A stretch of DNA of 64,000 bases from Mycobacterium syngnathidarum (GTDB lineage Bacteria > Actinomycetota > Actinomycetes > Mycobacteriales > Mycobacteriaceae). The position numbers and the translations under genes are program-made. The stretch spans positions 1 to 64,000 of the forward strand of contig NZ_MLCL01000029.1 in NCBI RefSeq assembly GCF_001942625.1, written 5' to 3'. The notes below the pieces were generated by a model. The model searched no databases. It saw only the letters and a program-made list of their open reading frames with translations, and was not told the DNA's origin. Positions within the stretch are counted from its first letter, which is position 1, and every line of letters begins with the position of its first letter. Below, piece after piece: positions 46,444 to 56,048 of this stretch.

Positions 46444-46826
46444 GCGCGACCGATGAGGCCGTCGCGATGGCGACGGTGGCCGCCCAGGCCGCCGCGGCCA
46501 AGCTGGCCGACGATGTGGTGGTCATCGATGTGTCGGGCCAGTTGGTGATCACCGACTGCTTCGTGATCGCATCGGCCTCCAACGAGCGACAGGTCAACGC
46601 GATCGTCGACGAGGTCGAGGAGAAGATGCGACTGGCCGGGTACAAGCCCGCCCGCCGTGAGGGCACCCGTGAAGGACGCTGGACGCTGCTCGATTACGTG
46701 GACATCGTGGTGCACATCCAGCACCAGGACGAGCGGGAGTTCTACGCCCTTGAGCGGTTGTGGCGAGACTGCCCGACGATTCCGGTCGAGCTTGGTGGTC
46801 CGGCGGACCCGGAGTTCACGGAATGA
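46440..46826 (+). CDS. rsfS: Ribosomal silencing factor RsfS
   Basis: 128 residues of the Iojap/DUF143 family, which binds L14 and blocks subunit joining during starvation. Conserved segments: [20 protein letters not shown], then [20 protein letters not shown]. Start set by the ATGA overlap with nadD; the next ATG follows seven bases after the stop. Confidence 0.96.
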   Translation: MSATDEAVAMATVAAQAAAAKLADDVVVIDVSGQLVITDCFVIASASNERQVNAIVDEVEEKMRLAGYKPARREGTREGRWTLLDYVDIVVHIQHQDEREFYALERLWRDCPTIPVELGGPADPEFTE

Positions 46827-46833
46827 GGCTGCG

Positions 46834-47514
46834 ATGAAGGTCCGCCGGCTGGTCCTGTTGCGGCACGGCCAGACCGAATACAACGCGGGCAGCCGGATGC
46901 AGGGCCAGCTCGACACCGAGTTGTCCGACCTCGGTCGCGATCAGGCGGCGGCGGCCGCCGAGGTGCTGGCCAAGCGTCAGCCGCTGTTGATCGTCTCCTC
47001 GGACCTCACGCGCGCCCTCGACACAGCGGTGACCCTGGGTGACCGCGCCGGGATCGCGGTGCAGGTCGACAAGCGGTTGCGCGAGACGCACCTGGGGGAC
47101 TGGCAGGGGCTGACCCACCTCGAAGTCGACACGATGGCACCGGGCGCTCGCGTGGCGTGGCGCGAGGACGCGCGGTGGGCGCCGCATGGCGGTGAGAGCC
47201 GCGTCGATGTGGCCGACCGCAGCGTCCCGGTGGTTGCCGAACTTGTTGCCGGACAACCGGAATGGGGTCTGGGTGGCTCGGACCGTCCGGTCGTGCTGGT
47301 GGCGCACGGCGGGCTGATCGCGGCGCTGACCGCGGGGTTGCTCGGTCTCCCGGTGGACAACTGGCCGGTGCTCGGCGGAATGGGCAACGCCAGCTGGGTT
47401 CAGCTGTCCGGACATTCGGACGACACCGCGGCAGATGGTGACGCGTTCGACGCCATCAAATGGCGGCTCGATGTCTGGAACGCCTCGGCGCAGGTGGCCA
47501 ACGATGTCCTCTGA
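46834..47514 (+). CDS. gpgP: Histidine phosphatase, probable glucosyl-3-phosphoglycerate phosphatase
   Basis: 226 residues from the ATG at 46834; the upstream open frame is a shadow of rsfS. The phosphatase signature is [20 protein letters not shown] with the catalytic His, the second His is in [12 protein letters not shown], and the acid is around the [11 protein letters not shown] segment. By position and length it corresponds to Rv2419c, GpgP of the methylglucose lipopolysaccharide (MGLP) pathway. The next gene, OctT-like, overlaps its 3' end by 11 bases, supporting that assignment. Confidence 0.88.
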   Translation: MKVRRLVLLRHGQTEYNAGSRMQGQLDTELSDLGRDQAAAAAEVLAKRQPLLIVSSDLTRALDTAVTLGDRAGIAVQVDKRLRETHLGDWQGLTHLEVDTMAPGARVAWREDARWAPHGGESRVDVADRSVPVVAELVAGQPEWGLGGSDRPVVLVAHGGLIAALTAGLLGLPVDNWPVLGGMGNASWVQLSGHSDDTAADGDAFDAIKWRLDVWNASAQVANDVL

Positions 47515-48253
47515 TCGCGGCGCAACTCGCAGGCCGGTGCTGCTGGTGTTCGCCGACTCCCTGTCCTATTTCGGGCCGACCGGGGGGCTGCCGTCCGACG
47601 ATCCGAGAATCTGGCCCAATATCGTGGCCCAGCAGTTGGGTTGGGATGTCGAGCTGATCGGCCGGATCGGTTGGACCACCCGCGACGTCTGGTGGGCTGC
47701 CACTCAGGATCCCCGGTCCTGGGCGGCGTTGCCGCGCGCGGGCGCGGTCGTCTTTGCCACCAGTGGTATGGACTCGCTGCCCTCGCCCCTGCCGACGGCG
47801 GTACGTGAGCTGATCCGGTATGTGCGTCCGGCGTGGCTGCGCCGCTGGACCCGCGACGGCTACGGCTGGATCCAGCCTCGGTTGTCGCCGATCGCCCGGT
47901 CGGCCCTGCCCCCGCACCTGACCGTCGAATATTTGGAGATGACGCGCAACGCCATCGATTTCAACCGACCGGGCATCCCGGTGGTGGCGTCGTTGCCGTC
48001 GGTGCACATTGCCGACACCTACGGCAAGGCCCACCATGGGCGTGAGCCCACGGTCGAGGCGATCACGGCCTGGGCCGCCGAGCATGATGTGCCGCTGGTG
48101 GACCTCAAGGCGGCTGTCGCCGACGAGGTGCTCAGCGGTCGGGGCAATCCCGACGGCATCCATTGGAATTTCGAAGCTCACCGTGCTGTGGCCGAGTTGA
48201 TGCTCAAGGGCCTGGCCGCCGCCGGGGTGCCACAACTGGATTCCACCGACTGA
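47504..48253 (+). CDS. octT: SGNH-hydrolase fold protein, probable diglucosylglycerate octanoyltransferase
   Basis: 249 residues from the ATG at 47504 inside the end of gpgP. The nucleophile block is [10 protein letters not shown] (Ser19), and the C-terminal catalytic Asp/His pair is in NPDGIHWNF. Rv2418c at the same position has been shown to octanoylate diglucosylglycerate, an early MGLP precursor, and the gpgP neighbour fits. MGLP binds and regulates long-chain acyl-CoA synthesis. The assignment is by synteny and fold. Confidence 0.85.
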   Translation: MSSDRGATRRPVLLVFADSLSYFGPTGGLPSDDPRIWPNIVAQQLGWDVELIGRIGWTTRDVWWAATQDPRSWAALPRAGAVVFATSGMDSLPSPLPTAVRELIRYVRPAWLRRWTRDGYGWIQPRLSPIARSALPPHLTVEYLEMTRNAIDFNRPGIPVVASLPSVHIADTYGKAHHGREPTVEAITAWAAEHDVPLVDLKAAVADEVLSGRGNPDGIHWNFEAHRAVAELMLKGLAAAGVPQLDSTD

Positions 48254-48255
48254 CG

Positions 48256-49095
48256 ATGGCGGTCAAGGTGGTGACCGACTCGACGTCGCGGTTGCGGCCG
48301 GAGTTGTGTGAGCAGTGGGGAATTCGGCAGGTGCCATTGCACATCCTCGATGACGGAGCCGATCTGCGCGACGGTGTCGACGAGATGCCGTCGGACATCT
48401 ATGACCGGCCCCGCGTCACCACGTCAGGGGCGTCACCGGCCGATCTTGCCGAGATCTACCGGCAGGCACTGGCCGACAGTGGTGGTGATGGTGTTGTCGC
48501 CGTGCACATTTCAGCGGCGCTGTCGGGAACCTACAGCACGGCCGCGGCAACGGCCCGTGAGATCGGGCCTGCCGTGCGGGTGGTGAACTCACGTGCCGCG
48601 GCCATGGGGGTGGGCTTCGTCGCCCTGGCCGCCGCGGAATCAGCCCGCGGCGGAGGAACTCTCGACACGGTTGAGGCGGCGGCGCGGGCCGCGATCCCGC
48701 GCGGGCAGGCGTTCATCGTCGTGCACCGGCTCGACAACTTGCGGCGCAGCGGCCGGATCGGGGCGGCCGCGTCGTGGCTCGGCACCGCGTTGTCACTCAA
48801 ACCGCTCTTGCGCCTCGATGTGGACGGGCGGCTGGTGCTCTCGCAACGGATCCGGACGATATCGAAAGCACATGCCGCGCTTGTCGATCAGATCGTCGAG
48901 GCCGCCGGCGACCGCGCCGTGCGCGTCGTCGTACACCATGTCGACAACCCGGAGGACGCCGAGGGCATCGCCGACGTGCTCACCGAACGCCTGCCGAACC
49001 TGCTGTCGCTCTCGGTGACCGACATGGGCCCGGTGCTCGCGGTGCACGTCGGTGGCGGTGCGGTCGGTGCGTGTATCACGGTGGAGGACACTTAG
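48256..49095 (+). CDS. DegV-family fatty-acid-binding protein
   Basis: 279 residues from the ATG at 48256, two bases after the octT stop. The DegV pattern is clear: VKVVTDSTSRL at the start, the TSGASPADLAEIY segment, HISAALSGTYSTA, and the HRLDNLRRSGRIG region that closes over a bound fatty acid. In Firmicutes such proteins (FakB) deliver fatty acids to a kinase; no FakA is adjacent. Its place in the MGLP/octanoyl neighbourhood suggests acyl handling but is not evidence of it. Confidence 0.92.
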   Translation: MAVKVVTDSTSRLRPELCEQWGIRQVPLHILDDGADLRDGVDEMPSDIYDRPRVTTSGASPADLAEIYRQALADSGGDGVVAVHISAALSGTYSTAAATAREIGPAVRVVNSRAAAMGVGFVALAAAESARGGGTLDTVEAAARAAIPRGQAFIVVHRLDNLRRSGRIGAAASWLGTALSLKPLLRLDVDGRLVLSQRIRTISKAHAALVDQIVEAAGDRAVRVVVHHVDNPEDAEGIADVLTERLPNLLSLSVTDMGPVLAVHVGGGAVGACITVEDT

Positions 49096-49112
49096 CGGGT
49101 CCGGGATTGCAG

Positions 49113-49177
49113 ACGCCGGTTTCTACCAGTGGGCTGTCGATCCGGCGTGTGCACAACCCTCCGGTGGAAACCGGCGT
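49113..49177. terminator. Long bidirectional terminator between degV-type gene and dehydrogenase
   Basis: 15-base arms ACGCCGGTTTCTACC and GGTGGAAACCGGCGT pair with one G-U, around a 35-base loop. It lies between convergent genes. Confidence 0.75.
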
Positions 49178-49195
49178 GGCAGCGCCCGGACGGAG

Positions 49196-50248
49196 CTAGC
49201 CGGCGAACCGTCCCGTGACCGGCGGCAGATCCTTGAGGGTGAGAATGCCCGGTGCCGCGGCCACCACGGCGGGCACCGCATTCGTGACCGGCAGCGCGGT
49301 GTAGATCATCCCGAGCCCGTTGAGGCTGACCTCGCTCCAGTCCTTCGACGGCAGGCAGTACACGACGGTGCGCATGTTGGGCACGCCGAACACCTGGATC
49401 ACGTGGCCGTGCGCCACCGGCTTCGGGGGCGTGACGTGATTGCCCATGATCCAGTTGAATCCGACGCTGACCACGTTCTTGTCGCCCACCCAACCACGGT
49501 GGTAGCCGTACACGCCGGCCACCGTGCCCTTGGGGATCTGCATGAACCCCAGATCGGAATCATCGGTGGCCGGTGTGAACGTGACGTCGAAGGTGATCCG
49601 GTCCAGCTTGGCGCCGATGGCGTCGGCCATCATCGCCGCGGACTCGGCGAACACCTCGCTTTCCAGGCGCACGCTCTCGGCCAGCCCCGGCGTCTCCGGG
49701 TCTTTGCCGAAGCCCATCGCGGCCATGGTTCCCGCCGATTCGTACACCCCGCAGTCGACCGACTCGGTGATCCGGATTTCATCGACGCTCTCGCATGCGC
49801 TGGACAGCACCATGCCCATCATGTTGGTCAGGCCGGGATGGGCGCCGCTTCCGAAGATCGTGGAATTGCCTGTCTGGCAAGCCTTTTCGATCCGCTCGAG
49901 GTCTTCGGGGGTCTGCTTGCCCCCGGTGATCCAGGCCGCGGTGGAACACACGTTCACCCCGGCTTCCAGCAGTGCGACGAGTTCGTCGACCTTGGGCCAG
50001 ATGGGGTTGTAGCAACAGGCATCGGGTTTGAGGGCGAGCAGTTGCTCGATGTCGTTGGTGGCCTTGATGCCGGTGGGTTCCGGCCATCCGGCCAGTTCCG
50101 CGGCGTCGACTCCGACCTTTTCGGCGCCGTACGCGTACACGCCGACCAGTTCCATGTCGTCGCGGCCGATGATCGCGTGCAGCGAGCGTCGGCCGATATT
50201 GCCGGTGGTCCATTGGATGACCCGAATCGGCTTACCCGCTGCGGTCAT
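49196..50248 (-). CDS. NAD(P)H-dependent amine/diaminopimelate dehydrogenase-like protein
   Basis: 350 residues. The N-terminus is a Rossmann dinucleotide fold of the dihydrodipicolinate reductase type (RVIQWTTGNIGRRSLHAII), and a GAHPGLTNMMGMVLSS segment follows in the central domain. Mycobacteria have many such proteins, often near lipid or sterol catabolic genes, with no assigned substrate. It is not DapB. The 12-base element ATAGTGTCTAGA, also found at the TetR/P450 promoter, lies 33 bases before its start, which suggests common control. Confidence 0.82.
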   Translation of the reverse strand: MTAAGKPIRVIQWTTGNIGRRSLHAIIGRDDMELVGVYAYGAEKVGVDAAELAGWPEPTGIKATNDIEQLLALKPDACCYNPIWPKVDELVALLEAGVNVCSTAAWITGGKQTPEDLERIEKACQTGNSTIFGSGAHPGLTNMMGMVLSSACESVDEIRITESVDCGVYESAGTMAAMGFGKDPETPGLAESVRLESEVFAESAAMMADAIGAKLDRITFDVTFTPATDDSDLGFMQIPKGTVAGVYGYHRGWVGDKNVVSVGFNWIMGNHVTPPKPVAHGHVIQVFGVPNMRTVVYCLPSKDWSEVSLNGLGMIYTALPVTNAVPAVVAAAPGILTLKDLPPVTGRFAG

Positions 50249-50280
50249 GTTCGCCTCCCTCGCTGAGCCCTGCGCTGGAC

Positions 50281-50292
50281 TCTAGACACTAT
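50281..50292 (-). promoter_or_regulatory. Copy of the P450 operator half-site
   Basis: Minus-strand ATAGTGTCTAGA is identical to the element over the P450 start region (34530-34541). Only one arm of the 17-base palindrome is kept; the other side reads differently. It contains TAGTGT, which could also be a -10 box. Confidence 0.5.
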
Positions 50293-50490
50293 CGGTGAAG
50301 TGTTCACCACCGGTAGGCGCCCATCCTGGCGGCAACCACACCGTCGTCGGAGTCGCCGCCGAGAAGTCCACCTTGGTGCTGCCGTTCACGCTGGGGCAGT
50401 TAGTCCACAGCGCGAGATTCATCCACAGCCGGCCGGTGCCCGAGGTTCGGGAGCCCGGAATCGTCGTGACCCGCACCTACCGTCGCGGGC
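50293..50490 (+). promoter_or_regulatory. Upstream region of comEA
   Basis: No gene. Two TCCACAG repeats (50404-50410 and 50422-50428), each resembling a degenerate DnaA box (TTGTCCACA-like), stand 80 and 62 bases before comEA. Several short GC-rich stems follow. Confidence 0.35.
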
Positions 50491-51327
50491 ATGGGTACCG
50501 AATTGTCAGTGGAGCGGCTTCGCCGTCTGGGTGGCCGTTCCGGCACCGCCGACGATCCCGAGACCGGGGAGGGCGCTGAACCAGATCCGGACACGGCCTC
50601 CGAGAGCACACTGTCGAGATGGCTGCCGGACACGGCGCCGCGGGACGGCCGGGGTTGGCTGGCGGCCGCGCGCGCCGATCCAGGCCGGGCCGGTGCGTTG
50701 GCCTTGGCCGGTGTCGGGGTGCTGGCGGTCCTGGTCACGGTTTTCGCCCTGATCCGACAGCAGCCGCCGCCGGTCGCCTCAGCGAATCTTCCACCGGTAC
50801 AGATGGTTTCGTCGGCCGCGCCGACGCCGGCCGCCTCCGCTGAGCCGGGAGGGCCGGTGGTGGTCAGCGTGGTCGGCCTGGTACACAAGCCAGGCCTGGT
50901 GACACTGCAGTCCGGGGCGAGGATCGCCGACGCGCTGGAAGCCGCCGGCGGGGCGCTCGACGGCGCCGACCTGATCGGACTGAACATGGCACGCCGGGTC
51001 GGTGACGGTGAACAGATCGTGGTCGGCATCGAGGCGCCACCGGGTCAACCGGTGACCATGGGTAGTTCGGTCGCCGGTGATGTCGGGGCGTCACCATCGC
51101 GCGGTGTCTCGGTACCCGCGTCGGGTGCACCGTCGGGGCCGGTGGATCTCAACACCGCGACCGTGGCGGACCTCGATGCGCTGCCAGGTGTCGGCCCGGT
51201 GACTGCCGAGGCGATCGTGGCCTGGCGGGCTGCGCACGGCCGGTTCGACAACGTCGATCAACTCGGCGACGTCGACGGGATCGGGCCGGCGCGGCTGGAG
51301 AAACTGCGTGAACTGGTCCGGACGTGA
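50491..51327 (+). CDS. comEA: ComEA-type DNA-binding protein
   Basis: 278 residues. The N-terminal roughly 65 residues are cytosolic and charged. One membrane segment follows (GALALAGVGVLAVLVTVFAL, about 70-89). Outside are an SLBB domain (VVVSVVGLVHKPGLVTLQSG) and a C-terminal double helix-hairpin-helix (VDLNTATVADLDALPGVGPV, then LGDVDGIGPARLEKL). In competent bacteria ComEA binds incoming double-stranded DNA. Natural competence is not generally known in mycobacteria, so its role is open. comEC starts inside its last 20 bases. Confidence 0.92.
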   Translation: MGTELSVERLRRLGGRSGTADDPETGEGAEPDPDTASESTLSRWLPDTAPRDGRGWLAAARADPGRAGALALAGVGVLAVLVTVFALIRQQPPPVASANLPPVQMVSSAAPTPAASAEPGGPVVVSVVGLVHKPGLVTLQSGARIADALEAAGGALDGADLIGLNMARRVGDGEQIVVGIEAPPGQPVTMGSSVAGDVGASPSRGVSVPASGAPSGPVDLNTATVADLDALPGVGPVTAEAIVAWRAAHGRFDNVDQLGDVDGIGPARLEKLRELVRT

Positions 51328-52867
51328 TCTTCAGGACACGGCCGAGCGGCAGCTCCTGGACCTGCGGATCGTCCCGGCGGCCCTGACCGCATGGTCGGTG
51401 TCGGCGGCCGGAATCGTCTGGCACCTCGGCGCCGCGGCGGTGGTGGGCCTCGGCGCCGTGGGGTTGACCTGGCTGGCGCTGCGATGGGGTGCCGGGCCCG
51501 ACGCGGGGGAGCCGCGGCCGATCGCGGCAGCGGTGCTGGCCGTCGCGGCCGTGGCTGCCGGGTTCGCGATGGCGGTCGGACTCCGCGTACACCAGGTCGA
51601 GCATCATCCCATCGCACGGCTCTACGGCAGCAGTGCGACGGTCGAGGTGGTTCCCGGTGAGACCCCGCGGGTGATCAGCGGAGGGCGGCTGATGTTCCGC
51701 GCCGCACTGCGTGAGGTCGATCAGGTTCCGATGTCGGGTCGAGTCCTGGTGTTCGCCTCGGCGTCGTTCGGTGGCGCCGGCCCAGGAACCCCGGTGCGCT
51801 TTCGCGCCGGCGTGGGCCGCCCGGACCGCAGGGACCTGAGTGTGGCGGTGCTGGCGGCGTCGGGCAGCCCGGCGGTGGGCGAAGCGTCGGCCGTGCAACG
51901 TGTTGCCGCGCAGATACGTTCGCGGTTCGCGGATGCGGCACGGGTGGCGCTGCCCGCGGACCAGGCGGCCATGCTGCCGGCCCTGGTACTCGGTGACACC
52001 TCGGCGGTCACCGCGACGACCACCGCGCAGTTCCGCACAGCCGGTCTGACCCATCTGACCGCGGTGTCGGGGGCCAACGTCACGATTGTCTGTGGCGCGC
52101 TGTTGTTGAGCGCCGTGCTGGTCGGACCGAGGGTGGCGGTGTTGCTCGCCGGCGCCGGACTGGTCGGCTTCGTCATCGTGGTGCAGCCGTCGGCCAGCGT
52201 GTTGCGGGCCGCGGTGATGGGCGCGGTGACGCTGCTGGCGGTGCTGACTCACCGGCGGCGGCAGGCCGTGCCCGCGTTGGCCGGCAGTGTGATCGCGCTG
52301 ATGATCGCGGCACCCGAACTCGCCGTCGATGTCGGGTTTGCATTGTCGGTGTGCGCCACAGCGGGCATCGTCGTCGTGGCACCGGTGTGGATGCACCGGT
52401 TGCAGGAGCGAGGTTGGCCGCGCCCGTTGGCGGCGGCGGTCAGTGTCGCGGTGGTGGCTCAGTTGGTCACGGCCCCACTGGTGGCCGGGATCTCGGGAAC
52501 CGTCAGCCTGGTGGCAGTGGCCGCCAATCTTGCGGTGGCAGGCCTGATTCCACCGATCACGGTGATCGGCACGGCGGCGGCGGTGTGCTCGGTTATCTGG
52601 CCGGGCGGGGCACAGCTGTTGATCCGCTTCACCGGACCCGAGTTGTGGTGGCTGCTGTCGGTGGCGCGCTGGGCATCGGCGCTGCCCGCGGCCGCGCTGC
52701 CGTCGCCGTCGGGGGTGGCCGGTGTGGTGTCGGTCGCGCTGGCAGGTGTGGCGGTGACGGTGTTGTGGCGGCTGCGCTGGGTGCGGCGGGCGCTGGCCGT
52801 TCTGGTGTTCGGGTTGCTGGCCTGGGCGCTGGCGGGCCAGGTGGTCGGAGCTGTCGGGTCGGCGTGA
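51308..52867 (+). CDS. comEC: ComEC/Rec2-family membrane channel protein, lacking the MBL domain
   Basis: 519 residues with about ten hydrophobic segments. The N-terminal membrane pair and an OB-like region ([18 protein letters not shown]) are followed by the Competence domain with its characteristic [13 protein letters not shown] segment. Canonical ComEC has 700-800 residues with a C-terminal metallo-beta-lactamase nuclease. Here the protein ends shortly after the last membrane helix and no HxHxDH is present. The M. tuberculosis protein is similarly short (about 514). The GTG start lies inside comEA. Confidence 0.9.
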   Translation: MNWSGRDLQDTAERQLLDLRIVPAALTAWSVSAAGIVWHLGAAAVVGLGAVGLTWLALRWGAGPDAGEPRPIAAAVLAVAAVAAGFAMAVGLRVHQVEHHPIARLYGSSATVEVVPGETPRVISGGRLMFRAALREVDQVPMSGRVLVFASASFGGAGPGTPVRFRAGVGRPDRRDLSVAVLAASGSPAVGEASAVQRVAAQIRSRFADAARVALPADQAAMLPALVLGDTSAVTATTTAQFRTAGLTHLTAVSGANVTIVCGALLLSAVLVGPRVAVLLAGAGLVGFVIVVQPSASVLRAAVMGAVTLLAVLTHRRRQAVPALAGSVIALMIAAPELAVDVGFALSVCATAGIVVVAPVWMHRLQERGWPRPLAAAVSVAVVAQLVTAPLVAGISGTVSLVAVAANLAVAGLIPPITVIGTAAAVCSVIWPGGAQLLIRFTGPELWWLLSVARWASALPAAALPSPSGVAGVVSVALAGVAVTVLWRLRWVRRALAVLVFGLLAWALAGQVVGAVGSA

Positions 52868-52880
52868 CACGATCGTCGGT

Positions 52881-53843
52881 GTGAGTGAACAGATCGACGG
52901 TCTGCACCTGGTTCTGGGTGACGAGGAACTGCTGGTCGAGCGAGCCGTGGGCGCGGTGTTGCGGGCACTGCGCCAGCAGGCAGGGTCCGACGACGTCCCG
53001 GTGGACCGGATGCGGGCAGGCGAGGTCAGCACCAGCGAGCTCGCCGAGCTGCTGAGTCCGTCGTTGTTTGCCGAGGAGCGTCTGGTGGTGCTGGAGTCCG
53101 CCGCCGAGGCGGGCAAGGACGCCGTGGCCCTGATCGCCTCGGCCGCAGCAGATCTGCCTCCCGGCACGGTGCTGGTCGTCATCCACACCGGTGGCGGCCG
53201 CGCCAAGGCGCTGGCCGATCAGCTGAAAAAGCTTGGTGCACAGGTGCACCCGTGCGCAAAGATCACCAAGCCGGCCGAGCGTGCCGACTTCGTGCGTGCC
53301 GAGTTTCGCCGCTTGCGTGCCAAGGTTTCCGATGACACGGTCAACGCGGTGCTCGACGCGGTCGGATCGAACATCCGTGAGCTCGCCGCGGTGTGCTCGC
53401 AACTGGTGGCCGACACCGCCGGGCAGGTCGACGCCGTCGCGGTGCGCCGGTATCACAGCGGCAAGGCCGAGGTGAAGGGCTTTGACATCGCGGACAAGGC
53501 CGTCACCGGAGACGTCGCAGGAGCGGCCGAGGCGTTGCGATGGGCGATGCTGGCCGGTGAGCCGCAGGTGGTGTTGGCCGATGCGCTGGCCGAGGCGGTA
53601 CACACCATCGCCCGGGTGGGCCCGCTCTCGGGGGACCCCTATCGGCTGGCAGGCGAACTGGGGATGCCGCCCTGGCGGGTGCAGAAGGCGCAGAAGCAGG
53701 CGCGCCGATGGTCGCGTGACTCGGTGGCCGAGGCCATGCGGGTGGTCGCCGCCCTCAACGCAGACGTAAAGGGCGCAGCGGCAGATGCCGACTACGCCCT
53801 TGAGACAGCGGTACGCCGGGTGGCTGAACTCGCCACCCGGTGA
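52881..53843 (+). CDS. holA: DNA polymerase III subunit delta
   Basis: Clamp-loader subunit that opens the beta sliding clamp. 320 residues from a GTG. The N-terminal domain reads [19 protein letters not shown], a feature of the delta family. [23 protein letters not shown] segment follows, and the C-terminal collar domain contains [17 protein letters not shown]. It lies 13 bases after comEC, the usual comEA-comEC-holA order. Convergent with rpsT. Confidence 0.94.
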   Translation: MSEQIDGLHLVLGDEELLVERAVGAVLRALRQQAGSDDVPVDRMRAGEVSTSELAELLSPSLFAEERLVVLESAAEAGKDAVALIASAAADLPPGTVLVVIHTGGGRAKALADQLKKLGAQVHPCAKITKPAERADFVRAEFRRLRAKVSDDTVNAVLDAVGSNIRELAAVCSQLVADTAGQVDAVAVRRYHSGKAEVKGFDIADKAVTGDVAGAAEALRWAMLAGEPQVVLADALAEAVHTIARVGPLSGDPYRLAGELGMPPWRVQKAQKQARRWSRDSVAEAMRVVAALNADVKGAAADADYALETAVRRVAELATR

Positions 53844-53875
53844 ACCGGAAAACTATTGCGGCTGGAGCCGGAGGA

Positions 53876-54136
53876 TCAGAGCTTGTTGAAGGCCAGGGCC
53901 AGGGCCGACTTCTTGTTGGCGGCCTGGTTGGCGTGGATCACGCCCTTGCTGGCGGCCTTGTCGAGCTTGCGGCTGGTCGATACCAGCAACTCGGCGGCCT
54001 TGTCCTTCTCGCCCGCGTCGACGGCCTCGCGGAAGCTGCGCACAGCCGTACGCAGCGACGACTTCACGGACTGGTTACGCAGCCGGCGACGCTCGTTGGT
54101 GAGGATGCGCTTTTCCTGCGACTTGATGTTGGCCAC
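53876..54136 (-). CDS. rpsT: 30S ribosomal protein S20
   Basis: 86 residues from the GTG at 54136, with GAAGGA nine bases upstream. The longer open frame to 54190 is not real. The sequence is basic throughout ([20 protein letters not shown], then the [20 protein letters not shown] segment), a classic S20. It binds 16S rRNA early in assembly. Convergent with holA. Confidence 0.97.
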   Translation of the reverse strand: MANIKSQEKRILTNERRRLRNQSVKSSLRTAVRSFREAVDAGEKDKAAELLVSTSRKLDKAASKGVIHANQAANKKSALALAFNKL

Positions 54137-54373
54137 GTAAAAATTCCTTCGTAATTCTCTAGCTGGGGTTACCGAAGTCTGGGTGCGCACACCCGCACTG
54201 CGGGCAGCGACTGTTCAGGGTACCAGCGAGGGGCCTGAACTCCCAAAGCGGTGCAGGCGAAACCTCGGGCGCAGCGGGCCCGCTATTCCCCGTTCATACC
54301 ACGCTAATCGGCCTTTGGCCTGCCGAAACGGGCTGGGCGATTGACCCGGCGAAACCCAGCGGGGTGCGGCAGC

Positions 54374-56035
54374 ATGAAGAGGGTGAGCCTGAGAAGTGTC
54401 CGTACGCAAGGGGCCGACTCGAACGGGTCGAAGCCGGCTGGTCAACGTGCCGCCACCGCTCGGCGCGCGAAACACCAGGGTGTCTTCGACGGCTACAACC
54501 GGCTGGGCAGATATTCAGAGGCCTTCGACGAGATGTTCGACGCCGCCGGCAACGTCCGCGGCCCGTACAAGGGCATCTTTGCCGAGCTTGCTCCGTCGGA
54601 TGCCTCCGAGCTGCAGTCGCGCTCGGAAGCGCTGGGCCGGGCCTTCATCGATCAGGGCATCACGTTCTCGCTGTCCGGTCAGGAGCGCCCGTTTCCGCTC
54701 GATCTGGTGCCGCGGGTGATCTCTGCGGCCGAATGGTCCCGGCTCGAGCGCGGCATCACCCAGCGGGTCAAAGCGCTGGAGATGTACCTCGACGACATCT
54801 ACGGCGAGCAGGAGATCCTGCGTGACGGTGTGATCCCGCGCCGGTTGGTGACGTCGTGTGAGCACTTCCACCGCGAGGCTGCCGGCATCGTCCCGCCCAA
54901 CGGGGTGCGCATCCACGTCGCCGGTATCGACCTGATCCGCGACGACAAGGGCGACTTCCGGGTGCTCGAGGACAACCTGCGATCGCCGTCCGGGGTGTCC
55001 TATGTCATGGAGAACCGGCGCACCATGGCGCGGGTCTTCCCGAACCTGTTCGCCACCCATCGGGTGCGTGCCGTCGGCGACTACTCCGCGCACCTGCTGC
55101 GCGCGCTGCGCAACGCCGCGCCCACAAACGTCGCCGACCCCACCGTCGTCGTGCTCACACCCGGGGTCTACAACTCGGCCTACTTCGAGCACTCGCTGCT
55201 GGCCCGGCAGATGGGCGTCGAACTGGTCGAGGGCCGCGACCTGTTCTGCCGCGACAACGCCGTCTACATGCGCACCACCGAAGGCGAGCGTCAGGTGGAC
55301 GTCATCTACCGCCGCATCGATGACGCGTTCCTGGACCCGATGCAGTTCCGCCCGGACTCGGTGCTCGGGGTCGCCGGCCTGCTCAACGCCGCCCGCGCCG
55401 GGAACGTGGTGATCTCCAGCGCAGTGGGAAACGGGGTCGGTGACGACAAGCTCGTCTACACCTATGTGCCGACGATCATCGAGTACTACCTGGGCGAGAA
55501 ACCGGTCCTGGCCAACGTCGACACCTACCGCTGCTGGCTGGACGCCGAACGCGAGGAAGTGCTCGACCGGATCGACGAGCTGGTCGTCAAACCGGTCGAG
55601 GGCTCGGGCGGCTACGGCATCGTGTTCGGCCCTGACGCCTCGGAGAAGGAGTTGGGGGCGATCGCCAAGAAGATCCGAGCCGACCCGCGCGGCTGGATCG
55701 CGCAGCCGGTGATGCAGCTGTCCACGGTGCCCACTCAGATCGATACCAAGCTGGCACCTCGGCACGTGGATCTACGCCCGTTCGCGGTCAACGACGGCAA
55801 CGACGTCTGGGTGCTGCCCGGCGGGCTGACCCGGGTGGCGCTGCCGGAAGGGTCGCTGGTGGTCAACTCCAGTCAGGGCGGCGGTTCGAAGGACACCTGG
55901 GTGTTGGCGTCGCGGACGTCGGCGGCCGACCGCGAGCTGGCCGCAGCCGAGGTGGTGCGGTCGCTGCCCAAATCCGCCGAGGGGCCGAAAAGCAATGGCG
56001 CCCCTGATGGTTCGTCGTCCCAACAACAGCAATAG
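54374..56035 (+). CDS. Circularly permuted ATP-grasp protein (Rv2411c-type)
   Basis: 553 residues from the ATG at 54374. A basic N-terminal stretch is followed by the family start GVFDGYNRLGRYSEAFDEMF and a circularly permuted ATP-grasp fold. Key segments are DLIRDDKGDFRVLEDNLRSP (metal/ATP), LTPGVYNSAYFEHSLLARQM, and VVKPVEGSGGYGIVFGPDA with the nucleotide-binding Lys/Gly loop. Members are predicted amide-bond-forming ligases. The gene leads a fixed triad with an alpha-E and a transglutaminase-like gene, a set proposed from comparative genomics to make or modify a peptide; the product is unknown. Confidence 0.9.
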   Translation: MKRVSLRSVRTQGADSNGSKPAGQRAATARRAKHQGVFDGYNRLGRYSEAFDEMFDAAGNVRGPYKGIFAELAPSDASELQSRSEALGRAFIDQGITFSLSGQERPFPLDLVPRVISAAEWSRLERGITQRVKALEMYLDDIYGEQEILRDGVIPRRLVTSCEHFHREAAGIVPPNGVRIHVAGIDLIRDDKGDFRVLEDNLRSPSGVSYVMENRRTMARVFPNLFATHRVRAVGDYSAHLLRALRNAAPTNVADPTVVVLTPGVYNSAYFEHSLLARQMGVELVEGRDLFCRDNAVYMRTTEGERQVDVIYRRIDDAFLDPMQFRPDSVLGVAGLLNAARAGNVVISSAVGNGVGDDKLVYTYVPTIIEYYLGEKPVLANVDTYRCWLDAEREEVLDRIDELVVKPVEGSGGYGIVFGPDASEKELGAIAKKIRADPRGWIAQPVMQLSTVPTQIDTKLAPRHVDLRPFAVNDGNDVWVLPGGLTRVALPEGSLVVNSSQGGGSKDTWVLASRTSAADRELAAAEVVRSLPKSAEGPKSNGAPDGSSSQQQQ

Positions 56036-56048
56036 GGGGTGGGAGTAG

